Assembly (NCBI GenBank): GCA_046761005.1
Contig: JBHIFI010000048.1
Span: 1 to 12,634, forward strand
Direction: 5' to 3'
Length of the DNA: 12,634 nucleotides
Origin: JAGMCJ01 sp046761005
GTDB lineage: Archaea; Thermoplasmatota; Thermoplasmata; RBG-16-68-12; JAGMCJ01
Shown: positions 6,324-12,634 of the stretch, one piece after another
Layout of the letters: each line of letters starts with the position of its first letter
How positions within the stretch are numbered: position 1 is the stretch's first letter
Translations under genes and position numbers: made by a program
The notes under the pieces: generated by a model
Database searches by the model: none
What the model saw: the letters and a program-made list of their open reading frames with translations, nothing else
Told to the model about the DNA's origin: nothing

Positions 6324-7589
6324 ATGAAGATAGAGGGAATTGTGATAAGGGACGCGGAACAGGTAATCACTCTCGCTCCTGACAAGGGAAGACCTCTGCG
6401 AGGAGGAGAGATGCGGAACTTGGGAGTCCGGGAAGACTCCTCTGTTTTGATCGAGGGTGGCGTGATTCAGGGAGTTGGAAAGTATGAAGACCTTATGCGT
6501 GGAAGATCGGAAAAGGACTATCATGTGATTGACGCAATAGGCAAGATAGTGATGCCAGGCTTCGTCGATCCACACACGCATCTGGTCTTCGCGGGTCTGA
6601 GAGCGAATGAGCTCTCTTGGAAGATAGAGGGAGCCTCTTATATGGATGTTGCAAAGAGAGGAGGGGGAATTCAGAAGACTGTCAGAGAGACGAGGGAGGC
6701 ATCCGAAGAGGAGTTGTTCGATCAGGCAAGCAAGAGGGTATATGATATGTTGTCCTGCGGAACAACAACATTGGAGGCGAAGAGCGGTTATGGCCTTACG
6801 ACGGAGGACGAAATCAGGATACTCAGCGTTACGGCGGCGCTCAGTGAGAAGCATCCCGTAGATATCGTTCCGACCTTTCTCGGTGCGCATGCCATTCCAG
6901 AGGAGTTTGTTGAGGATAGGGAGGGCTACCTTTCCCTTCTCGAGGACGAGATGATACCTGCTGTCGCTGAAAGGAAGCTGGCAGAGTTCTGTGACGTTTT
7001 CTGTGAACAAGGGTACTTCTCTCCCGATGAGTCCAGGAGGATTCTGGAGAGGGGACAGACACTCGGAATGAAGAGCAAGATACATGCTGACGAGTTCACG
7101 TTGAGCGGTGGGTCGCGTGTTGCGGCTGAAATCGGTGCGATAACCGCCGACCATCTCGTGCGAACCTCTGAGGAGGATATGGCCAGAATGGCAAACAGCG
7201 GTGTTGTTGCTGTCCTGTTGCCGGCTGCTCCTCTTTTGTCTATGGAGGATCAATTCGCCAATGCCCGGAAAATGATTGAATTGGACATTCCGATTGCAGT
7301 TGCGACCGACTTCAACCCTAACTGCTGGGTGATTTCTATGCAAACCGTAGTCAGCTTAGCCTGCTGCAAGATGAGAATGCTTCCAGAGGAAGCGATAGCA
7401 GCTTCCACCATCAATGCTGCATACGCTATAGGCAAGGGTGAGAAGATAGGTAGCTTAGACGTGGGCAAGAATGCGGATATACTCGTTTTGGATGTTCCTG
7501 ATTACCTTCACATTCCGTATATGTTCGACCAGAACAACATCGAGGTAGTCATAAAGAATGGAGAGATAGCTCAAAGGAGGGGAAGTTAG
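6324..7589 (+). CDS. hutI: Imidazolonepropionase
   Basis: This amidohydrolase opens 4-imidazolone-5-propanoate to N-formimino-L-glutamate, the third step of histidine breakdown. From this start it has 421 residues, the usual length for HutI. Metal and substrate motifs are all present: VDPHTHLVFAG (metal histidines 84 and 86), the segment GISY-like EGASYMDVAKRGGGI, GTTTLEAKSGYGL, FLGAHAIP (H189), KIHADEF (H254, E257), TADHL (H277) and VATDFNPNC (D329). ATG 6324 has AGGAG 6 nt upstream and matches the N-terminus of known HutI. An in-frame ATG at 6255, with GGAGG 9 nt upstream, would add 23 residues without family counterpart and cannot be excluded. It lies 73 bp behind mvk (4 bp if 6255 is used). 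No hutH, hutU or formiminotransferase gene is in the window. Its stop overlaps that of the convergent antiporter gene. Confidence 0.93.
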   Translation: MKIEGIVIRDAEQVITLAPDKGRPLRGGEMRNLGVREDSSVLIEGGVIQGVGKYEDLMRGRSEKDYHVIDAIGKIVMPGFVDPHTHLVFAGLRANELSWKIEGASYMDVAKRGGGIQKTVRETREASEEELFDQASKRVYDMLSCGTTTLEAKSGYGLTTEDEIRILSVTAALSEKHPVDIVPTFLGAHAIPEEFVEDREGYLSLLEDEMIPAVAERKLAEFCDVFCEQGYFSPDESRRILERGQTLGMKSKIHADEFTLSGGSRVAAEIGAITADHLVRTSEEDMARMANSGVVAVLLPAAPLLSMEDQFANARKMIELDIPIAVATDFNPNCWVISMQTVVSLACCKMRMLPEEAIAASTINAAYAIGKGEKIGSLDVGKNADILVLDVPDYLHIPYMFDQNNIEVVIKNGEIAQRRGS

Positions 7590-8881
7590 TCCGGGCCATT
7601 CGCTCTGCGAAGTTTCTTTCGAAGTAGAGAGGGTTGTGTAGACGCTTGGGGTGTTTTCCCGATTCTGTTGGCGATCTTGATGAGGGGAGGGGCCCAGAGC
7701 GTCGTAACGATTGACATCAGTACTATCGCGGTGAACAATCCTTGGTCCACTATCCCTGTCTCCAGGCCGACCATTGCGACGATAATGCCCACCTCTCCTC
7801 TTGGAACCATCGCCGCTCCAACCATAATGGCTGTTCTTCTCCCATGATTGTATGTTCCAACAGCACCGCCAACGAATTTTCCAACGATAGCGAGGGCCAC
7901 CATCGCGATTGTCAATGGAAGGTAGGGAATGAAGGCCTCATTGAAAATGACCTTTGTTCCCATGATAACGAAGAAGAAAGGAACGAAGAACATTTTGATT
8001 GGCTGAATCTGCCTCTCCATTTCTTTGCTATTCTTCCTTCCCGCAAAGAGAAGTCCAGCAAAGAAAGCACCTATGATGGCCGCGAGTCCTATGTATGAGG
8101 CCAGGGCAGAAAGACCGAAGCAGACAAGGAGCACCACAAAGACCATGCCATATCTCGAGAAGGACTTGTCCAGGATATCCTTCTTTTTGTAAAATGTTCG
8201 ATAGTGAAGTGCCCACGAACGTCTTCGAACACGTTTCTCATCTACTGTTGCGATTCCTGAAACCCTATCTACTATCCTTTTTCCGAGAAAGATAAGAACG
8301 CCAACAAAGAGCATCGTTTCCGCCACTACGAGGGCTACACTGAAAGACGAGAGCTGCCCTACAGCGAGACCGCTAACAACTGTGAGAACGATAAGACCAA
8401 GAATATCATCAATGATTGCTGCTCCTAGTATGATTCTCGCTTCTTTGGAATGGATCAAGTCCATGTCCATGAGAATGCGTGCCGTAATGCCGATGCTCGT
8501 TGCAACCATTGCCGCGCCGATGAATAGGGCAACCAGAGTAGTTCCACCTAGGATAACTATCAGGGAATAGCCCAATGCAAATGGAAGGAACACACCGGCA
8601 ATGGCGACCAACGCAGCATTCAGCCTTACCCCCTTGAGAGCTCCTACCCGAGTTTCCAGCCCCACGCCGAAAAGAAGTATTATGACGCCTATCTCTGCAA
8701 GGACGTCAAATGTTTCAGAGTCGTGAAAGAAGCCTAGAAAGGCTCCGCCAAGTATTATCCCGGCGAAGAGTTCGCCAAGAACTTCCGGCTGTTTGACTAG
8801 CTTGCACATTTCCCCCCCGATCTTGGCGGAAAGGAAAAGGACGAATATCTGAACAAGGGCAAGGCCTACTGCGTCTTCCAT
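7586..8881 (-). CDS. CPA2-family cation/proton antiporter (NapA/KefB type)
   Basis: The 431-residue membrane protein has about 12-13 hydrophobic segments. It carries CPA2 landmarks: QPEVLGELFAGIILG (31-45), the unwound-helix region ATSIGITARIL (127-137), the two transport aspartates in AAIIDDILGLIVL (D158, D159), MGTKV (K310) and the MVPRGEVGII signature (358-367). Two adjacent aspartates are the mark of electrogenic 2H+/Na+ exchangers such as NapA and NhaA. KefB/KefC-like K+ carriers belong to the same superfamily, but the NAD-binding RCK domain of Kef is absent. A strongly basic cytoplasmic loop lies at about 201-241 (KRVRRRSWALHYRTFYKKK), longer than usual. The ATG at 8881 follows a purine-rich leader and a clear TATA box. 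The likely job is sodium and pH homeostasis. The exact ion is not decidable from sequence. Confidence 0.9.
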   Translation of the reverse strand: MEDAVGLALVQIFVLFLSAKIGGEMCKLVKQPEVLGELFAGIILGGAFLGFFHDSETFDVLAEIGVIILLFGVGLETRVGALKGVRLNAALVAIAGVFLPFALGYSLIVILGGTTLVALFIGAAMVATSIGITARILMDMDLIHSKEARIILGAAIIDDILGLIVLTVVSGLAVGQLSSFSVALVVAETMLFVGVLIFLGKRIVDRVSGIATVDEKRVRRRSWALHYRTFYKKKDILDKSFSRYGMVFVVLLVCFGLSALASYIGLAAIIGAFFAGLLFAGRKNSKEMERQIQPIKMFFVPFFFVIMGTKVIFNEAFIPYLPLTIAMVALAIVGKFVGGAVGTYNHGRRTAIMVGAAMVPRGEVGIIVAMVGLETGIVDQGLFTAIVLMSIVTTLWAPPLIKIANRIGKTPQASTQPSLLRKKLRRANGPD

Positions 8882-8910
8882 CTATCCCATCCCTTCGTCA
8901 ATGTATCTGA

Positions 8911-8932
8911 TGCAAGATATATAAACCTTGCA
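8911..8932 (-). promoter_or_regulatory. Strong TATA promoter of the CPA2 antiporter, framed by an inverted repeat
   Basis: The reverse strand has TTTATATA (8925 to 8918), a near-consensus archaeal TATA box, about 40 bp before the ATG at 8881, which implies a leader of about 15 nt. The box lies inside a perfect inverted repeat: TGCAAG (8911-8916), 10-bp spacer, CTTGCA (8927-8932). A dimeric repressor bound there would exclude TBP. The repeat begins 2 bp after the stop of the upstream antiporter gene, so the CPA2 gene can be controlled separately. Confidence 0.65.
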
Positions 8933-8934
8933 AG

Positions 8935-10395
8935 CTACTTCTTCGACCTCTTCTTGTGCTTCTTCATCCTAATTCTCTGCCGTCTCTTTTCTGCTCTCTC
9001 CCGCTTCCACCTCTTTTTCTCCTCTATCTCCTTCTTTCGCAGGAGCCTCTCTTTCGCGAGTTCGAGTTCGGTCTTTCCAACATCCCTTTTTTCGCTGAAG
9101 AAGACGCCAATCGTCGTAGCAACTACTGTGCTCAAAATGATCAGAAAACTCAGATTGAGAAATTGGGATTGATACGGACTCATCAAATCATGATAGTTCG
9201 TATATCCGGGAGCTGCAGGGTCTGTGAATGCAGGGATTGTGAAGGCAAGTGTAGCCAGCACAGCAGCCGCAAGTCCTCTTCCCATCATCGTGGTAAGGGC
9301 CATTTGATCATTCTTGCTCTCGGGATGAACCGCAATAGTAAGGAAGGAGTTCACATATCTAGAAAGAACTATGACGACGAAGATCAAAGCCGCGCCTATG
9401 AGAAAGAGAGTGGGCGTATAGTCTAGACTTGAGAGGAAGGGAATATGCGAAAACACATCCACACTACCCGTCACAGCGAATGAGAAGCTCAGTCCAAGAA
9501 GCACAAAGAAGAACGTCCGGATGAGAAATGAGAGTTCCGAGTGGAACTGGATAATCCTTTCGTCCAGATGGAACTTCGTCTTTATGCGGAAGAAGCTCCC
9601 AAACTCCTCTTTGTTGCCAATCACTATCCCGAAAATGAGTGCGGCCATTGCCCCGCTACCCTTTACAAATTCAACGCCTCCGTAGAGGAGGAGCAAAGCT
9701 GCGAGCGTTATCATGTAGGAAAATGGTTTCCCATACAGCCTGGTGAGAACAATGAGCCAGATGACACCGAAGAAGACACCTATTACGATGGCTATGGAAA
9801 ATGCAGTTGCCAAAGTTCCCATGGCAACTTCCGGGCCACTGTTTGGTCCACCCTTTAGATACTCTATGATGGACAGGGAGACAACGATACAGAGAACGTC
9901 CGTGAGAACAGATTCAAGAGTAAGTATGGTCCTCGTATCTTCTGTAAGTCGCATACTTCTTACCGTGGTGACTGCAATCGCACCGCTGAGCCCGCCAAGG
10001 ATGCTTCCTAGAAGCAGGCCGACAGTGATGGGATATCCCAAGACGAAATGAGCAACAAGCGATATTGTCATGACGGTGAGAATGAACGCCGTCACAGTGT
10101 GTATCAAGGAAACCTTGAGCTTTCTGACAACGAGATCGAAACTCAGGTTTAGACCACCATCGAAAAGAATCATTGCGAGCGCTAGAGCGGCAAAGGCGGG
10201 TGTTACAAGACCAAGCACGTCTTTCGGAACGAGCTCAATCTGAAATGCGTTCAGTAGGAAGGGTCCGAGGAAGAGGCCTAGTATAACCAAGAAAAGGATG
10301 TCTGGAATCTTCGTCTTTTCAAAGATGAGACGGGCAAAAAACCCAATGAAAATTATGCCGCCAATGGCGACGAATCCTAGAATGATATCCGCCAT
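8935..10395 (-). CDS. CPA1-family cation/proton antiporter (NhaP-like) with basic C-terminal tail
   Basis: From M at 10395 the product has 486 residues. It shows about 12 membrane segments and CPA1 landmarks: LFDGGLNLS near 77-85, LGGLSGAIAVTT (133-144), the ion-site segment LESVLTD with E161 and D166 (the five-residue spacing equals E154/D159 of Pyrococcus NhaP), and MGRGLAAAVLA. It would exchange Na+ for H+ in the cell membrane, probably electroneutrally, as CPA1 members do. The position before the aspartate is T instead of the usual N. The last 50 residues are soluble and extremely basic (KRWKRERAEKRRQRIRMKK and a closing KKRSKK). An upstream in-frame ATG at 10479 would add 28 residues that overlap the previous gene and carry no membrane segment. 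I prefer 10395 because the first helix starts right after it and a TATA-like box fits a short leader. Confidence 0.88.
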   Translation of the reverse strand: MADIILGFVAIGGIIFIGFFARLIFEKTKIPDILFLVILGLFLGPFLLNAFQIELVPKDVLGLVTPAFAALALAMILFDGGLNLSFDLVVRKLKVSLIHTVTAFILTVMTISLVAHFVLGYPITVGLLLGSILGGLSGAIAVTTVRSMRLTEDTRTILTLESVLTDVLCIVVSLSIIEYLKGGPNSGPEVAMGTLATAFSIAIVIGVFFGVIWLIVLTRLYGKPFSYMITLAALLLLYGGVEFVKGSGAMAALIFGIVIGNKEEFGSFFRIKTKFHLDERIIQFHSELSFLIRTFFFVLLGLSFSFAVTGSVDVFSHIPFLSSLDYTPTLFLIGAALIFVVIVLSRYVNSFLTIAVHPESKNDQMALTTMMGRGLAAAVLATLAFTIPAFTDPAAPGYTNYHDLMSPYQSQFLNLSFLIILSTVVATTIGVFFSEKRDVGKTELELAKERLLRKKEIEEKKRWKRERAEKRRQRIRMKKHKKRSKK

Positions 10396-10427
10396 GAGGA
10401 CTCGGTCGGCGAATAAGCGATACTGTC

Positions 10428-10435
10428 TATAACAT
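10428..10435 (-). promoter_or_regulatory. Possible TATA box of the CPA1 antiporter
   Basis: The reverse strand reads ATGTTATA (10435 to 10428) after an A-rich BRE-like stretch. A start site about 25 bp on would leave a leader of roughly 11 nt before the ATG at 10395. This supports the shorter start and independent expression from the nucleotidyltransferase gene upstream. Confidence 0.35.
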
Positions 10436-10444
10436 TTTTGGGCG

Positions 10445-11533
10445 TTACGAGTGAGACTTCGGTGGAGAGAGGCTTGCATCCTCTATTCTCGAATGAGCCT
10501 TGACTGTCATGTCATCTCCAATTATGCTCCTTGCGATCTTGACGTCCTCCTCAACATTGCTGTTCGGGGACAAGACGCTCTGCTCTATCTCGCTTTGCCA
10601 ACCAATCCTGCTGTTTCTCATTACTGCGCTTAGTGATACGATTACGCCCCTATCTACAAAAACGTCGTTGTAAACGCAGGATCGCTCTATCAAGGCCCCC
10701 CGTCCCAGGAAAACATTATCACCTATGAGGGCGGGTCCGATTATTCGCACGCTCTTTTCCGACACGACATTCTTGCCCATCATCACAGGACCATTTACAC
10801 TCGCATTCTCGAGATCTTCCTCCTTTCCTTCTCTTTTTATTATCTCAAGACTAGCATTGATTACATCCAGTGGTCTGCCAATATCCACCCAGACGCCTCT
10901 CAGGCGCTTCCCATAAAGTAGGATTCCCTCTCGGAGTAGTGCAGGAAAAACGTTTTTTGAGAAATCGAACATCTCTCTTTCCGGAATGAAGTCCAAAACA
11001 TCGGGCTCGAGCACATATATTCCCGCGTTTACCAGATTGGAGAATATCTCATCTTTTTTGGGCTTCTCCCTGAACCTCACTATTTTATTATCATCGTCCA
11101 GCTCTACTATCCCGAACTGACTCGGGTCCTTGACCTCCGTGAGTGCCATCGTCGCGACGGATCCCTTTTTCTTGTGATACTCAAAGAGTCCTCTCATATC
11201 AACATCAGCGAGTACGTCACCACTGGCCACGATAAAGGTTTCATCCAAGAAGTCGGCCACCTTCTTTACAGCGCCAGCAGTTCCAGCGGGGTTCTCCTCG
11301 AAGGAATAGAGTATGCTCGCTTTGTAGTCGATTCCGTCTCCTATCTTTTTGATGAGATGGTCAGACAGATAGCCAGTTGTGACAACAATTTCCCTAAAAC
11401 CCGCGTTAACGAGGGATCGTATTACATAGTCTATGCAGGGCCTTCCAGCAATCGTGATAAGGGGTTTCGGTCTTGTCTCTGTGAGGGGTCTCAGTCTTTC
11501 TCCGACTCCACCTGCTAGAACAACCGCCTTCAT
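10445..11533 (-). CDS. Sugar-phosphate nucleotidyltransferase with left-handed beta-helix domain (mannose-1-phosphate guanylyltransferase-like)
   Basis: The 362-residue enzyme makes an NDP-sugar from a sugar 1-phosphate and NTP, supplying glycans or glycolipid heads. The catalytic domain (1-230) has the nucleotide loop VLAGGVGERLRPLT (5-18), RPKPLI (lysine 23), PAGTAGAVK (82-90), the metal aspartate in SGDVLAD (D106), FGIVELD, EKP (156-158), NAGIYVL and WVDIGRP (D217). Residues 245-350 are hexapeptide-type repeats (MMGKNVV, LIGDNVFLGRGALIE, SIIGDDMTVK) forming a left-handed beta-helix. The GTAGA motif resembles GDP-mannose pyrophosphorylases; a glucose-1-phosphate thymidylyl- or uridylyltransferase is the alternative. 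No complete acetyltransferase half as in GlmU is evident. The start at 11533 has AGGAGATGA upstream and begins exactly with the nucleotide-loop strand; ATG 11590 would overlap the previous gene. It follows the coiled-coil gene with a gap of 4 bases. Confidence 0.92.
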   Translation of the reverse strand: MKAVVLAGGVGERLRPLTETRPKPLITIAGRPCIDYVIRSLVNAGFREIVVTTGYLSDHLIKKIGDGIDYKASILYSFEENPAGTAGAVKKVADFLDETFIVASGDVLADVDMRGLFEYHKKKGSVATMALTEVKDPSQFGIVELDDDNKIVRFREKPKKDEIFSNLVNAGIYVLEPDVLDFIPEREMFDFSKNVFPALLREGILLYGKRLRGVWVDIGRPLDVINASLEIIKREGKEEDLENASVNGPVMMGKNVVSEKSVRIIGPALIGDNVFLGRGALIERSCVYNDVFVDRGVIVSLSAVMRNSRIGWQSEIEQSVLSPNSNVEEDVKIARSIIGDDMTVKAHSRIEDASLSPPKSHS

Positions 11534-11534
11534 G

Positions 11535-11546
11535 CAATCATCTCCT
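11535..11546 (-). promoter_or_regulatory. Ribosome-binding site of the nucleotidyltransferase inside the previous stop
   Basis: AGGAGATGA on the reverse strand includes the TGA stop of the coiled-coil gene (11540 to 11538) and lies 4 nt before the ATG at 11533. It decides this start and implies coupled translation of the two genes. Confidence 0.65.
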
Positions 11547-12404
11547 GATTTTTCCCTTCTTGAGAAGAGTGTCCAAAGCCTTCTCAGCATCCTCCTCTAA
11601 CTTCTTTTCATCGAATAGTGCCTTTCGAGCGGCTATGTTCTGTTCCTCGATGATTTTTCTTGCCTTCTTTAGCTCCATCCGTCTTGCTCTTCTTATGGAC
11701 AGAATCTTCTGTCTCATCTCCACCGCTCTATTGTGATAGTAGTCAGCCTTGGTTCTTATCTTGAGAAAATCCTCGTGCTTCTTGTTAGCCTCCGCTATCA
11801 GATGCGAGATTTCCTTTATGAGGACGACTATTCTTTCGTGGATTTCTTGGGCTTCGTTATAGAGTTTGACGACCATCTGATGCTCCTCATCCGCTTTCCT
11901 AAAGAGTTCCGTGATGGCATCGTCAACACCCTCCACCTCCAGAATCAGCCTCTTCTGCTCTTCATATGTCTCTTCCAGCTCTTCCAGCTCAGCGTGCTTC
12001 TCTCTTATCCTTTCGAGCAACTCATTTTCCTGAGGAATCGTCAGAGCCGTTGTCTCTTGCTTCGTGTGAAGCTCGTGTATCTCCATTCTCAGATTGTCGA
12101 TTTCCATGGGTAGGCTTGTCCTAAACCTCCGCTTCTTACCACGGCGAAAGACGACGAGCTCCTTTGCCCTTTTCTGAAGCTCGTTTCTCTTGCTCTTGTG
12201 TTTCCTCATCTCAGCAACGAGTGAGTCGCGCTTCTCCTTGAGCTTCTGCATCTCGTCTATAAGCTCCCTCTTCTGTTTGTGAAGGGTGTCCCTCTCATCC
12301 CTTGGTACACTAGCTTCTGCATTGAGCTCGTCTCTCTTCTCCAAAAGAGATCTGTACTTGATCTCAGCAATCTGAAGCTCAGTTTTGCTTTTCTTTCTTA
12401 CCAT
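11538..12404 (-). CDS. Archaeal coiled-coil protein (COG1340-like)
   Basis: The product, 288 residues from the ATG at 12404, is almost wholly charged helix with heptad spacing of L, I and V. It has no signal peptide, membrane segment or catalytic motif. One long coiled coil runs from about 10 to 90, is broken by a basic hinge (VVFRRGKKRRFRTSLP), and resumes to about 170. A second helical bundle follows with EEHQMVVKLYNEAQEIHERI, a pattern seen in the uncharacterised archaeal COG1340 coiled-coil family, and a basic end with KKGKIRR. An in-frame TTG at 12413 would add three residues. It is immediately followed by a sugar nucleotidyltransferase gene with overlapping ribosome-binding site, so both are co-transcribed. 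Whether the pairing is functional is unknown. Family placement is from recollection of sequence pattern. Confidence 0.8.
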   Translation of the reverse strand: MVRKKSKTELQIAEIKYRSLLEKRDELNAEASVPRDERDTLHKQKRELIDEMQKLKEKRDSLVAEMRKHKSKRNELQKRAKELVVFRRGKKRRFRTSLPMEIDNLRMEIHELHTKQETTALTIPQENELLERIREKHAELEELEETYEEQKRLILEVEGVDDAITELFRKADEEHQMVVKLYNEAQEIHERIVVLIKEISHLIAEANKKHEDFLKIRTKADYYHNRAVEMRQKILSIRRARRMELKKARKIIEEQNIAARKALFDEKKLEEDAEKALDTLLKKGKIRR

Positions 12405-12446
12405 CTCGGCCAAACCATCCTGGCGGGTAACCGATAATCGAGACTT

Positions 12447-12466
12447 GTATTAGATTAATCTTTCGT
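12447..12466 (-). promoter_or_regulatory. Possible promoter of the coiled-coil/nucleotidyltransferase operon
   Basis: On the reverse strand CGAAAGATTAATCTAATA reads as a BRE-like purine run followed by an A/T-rich TATA-like box. A start site about 25 bp on would fall near 12430, leaving a leader of roughly 30 nt before the ATG at 12404. The element contains the palindrome AGATTAATCT. The match to consensus is only fair. Confidence 0.35.
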
Positions 12467-12469
12467 TGC

Positions 12470-12592
12470 TCATTTCGTTGGTATGGGGTGAACTTCTGTG
12501 TGGAGACCTCTCAGCGAGTTCCTAGATTCTTCGACTATACGCGTAACCGAAAGTCCTGACCTGAGGATTTGGTTCGCTTCTTTGATTGACAC
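12470..12592 (-). CDS. Doubtful 40-residue ORF at the right edge
   Basis: A reverse-strand frame runs from GTG 12592 to TGA 12470 and encodes VSIKEANQILRSGLSV followed by a helical RIVEESR segment. Composition resembles real protein, perhaps the end of a helix-turn-helix-like domain. An in-frame TAA at 12628-12626 rules out a gene simply running in from the right. It may be a small gene with an alternative start, the remnant of a decayed gene, or chance. I recognise no family. Confidence 0.2.
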   Translation of the reverse strand: MSIKEANQILRSGLSVTRIVEESRNSLRGLHTEVHPIPTK

Positions 12593-12634
12593 CTCATCAA
12601 TATGAGAAGGATTGAGGTTTTTTGGTTATACCTG

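Noticed and set aside
6183..7343. Long reverse-strand ORF of 386 codons opposite hutI
   Set aside because: It lies exactly antisense to a well-conserved amidohydrolase with every catalytic motif. The product has no recognisable domain, so its openness is a by-product of codon composition.
10396..10479. 28-residue N-terminal extension of the CPA1 antiporter from ATG 10479
   Set aside because: It overlaps the end of the nucleotidyltransferase gene, adds a polar stretch before the first membrane helix, and a TATA-like box lies inside it.
11534..11590. 19-residue N-terminal extension of the nucleotidyltransferase from ATG 11590
   Set aside because: The family begins with MKAVVLAGG, which is at 11533 behind a good ribosome-binding site; the extension overlaps the coiled-coil gene.
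1..12634. Mobile element, CRISPR array or provirus
   Set aside because: No transposase or integrase motif, no direct-repeat array and no terminal inverted repeats were seen; gene content is ordinary housekeeping plus regulators.

Overview
The window looks like a chromosomal segment of a euryarchaeon, most likely in or near Thermoplasmatota; that placement is inference. The archaeal evidence is a complete RNA polymerase subunit K (Rpo6) gene, a mevalonate kinase, TATA-type promoters about 25-30 bp before the likely transcript starts, and families abundant in this part of the archaea (DUF835, a STAND-ATPase/TPR regulator with an N-terminal winged helix, a COG1340-like coiled-coil protein). I see no mobile element, CRISPR array, rRNA or tRNA, and no gene-free stretch over 300 bases.

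Left third (1-3754). A very large minus-strand gene runs off the left edge. Its reading frame is open from the ATG at 2590 to base 1, giving 863 codons: winged helix, P-loop STAND ATPase, winged helix and TPR-like repeats. Divergent from it are two small plus-strand genes, a stand-alone DUF835 protein and a CxxC/CxxC zinc-ribbon protein.

Centre (3684-7589, plus strand). A promoter with a perfect 8-bp inverted repeat (TTGTTAAC, 5-bp spacer, GTTAACAA) precedes hsp20. Next come an ArsR-like two-winged-helix regulator and rpoK, which overlaps the regulator by 4 bp. This looks like a self-regulated heat-shock operon of the Archaeoglobus HSR1 type that has captured a core RNA polymerase subunit. 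Mevalonate kinase and imidazolonepropionase (hutI) follow. rpoK next to mvk looks like a remnant of the euryarchaeal rpoN-rpoK-eno-rps2-memo-mvk cluster with the middle genes missing.

Right half (7586-12404, minus strand). Read in transcription order, it holds a COG1340-like coiled-coil protein, a sugar-phosphate nucleotidyltransferase with a left-handed beta-helix tail (4-bp-scale spacing, surely co-transcribed), a CPA1-type cation/proton antiporter with a long basic tail, and a CPA2-type antiporter with the DD motif. A strong TATA box lies between the two antiporters, framed by an inverted repeat. The CPA2 gene ends by overlapping the stop codon of hutI on the opposite strand.

The most interesting signals are the heat-shock operator plus the regulator/rpoK coupling, the large STAND regulator, and the tandem of two mechanistically different antiporters with an operator-like repeat around the promoter.
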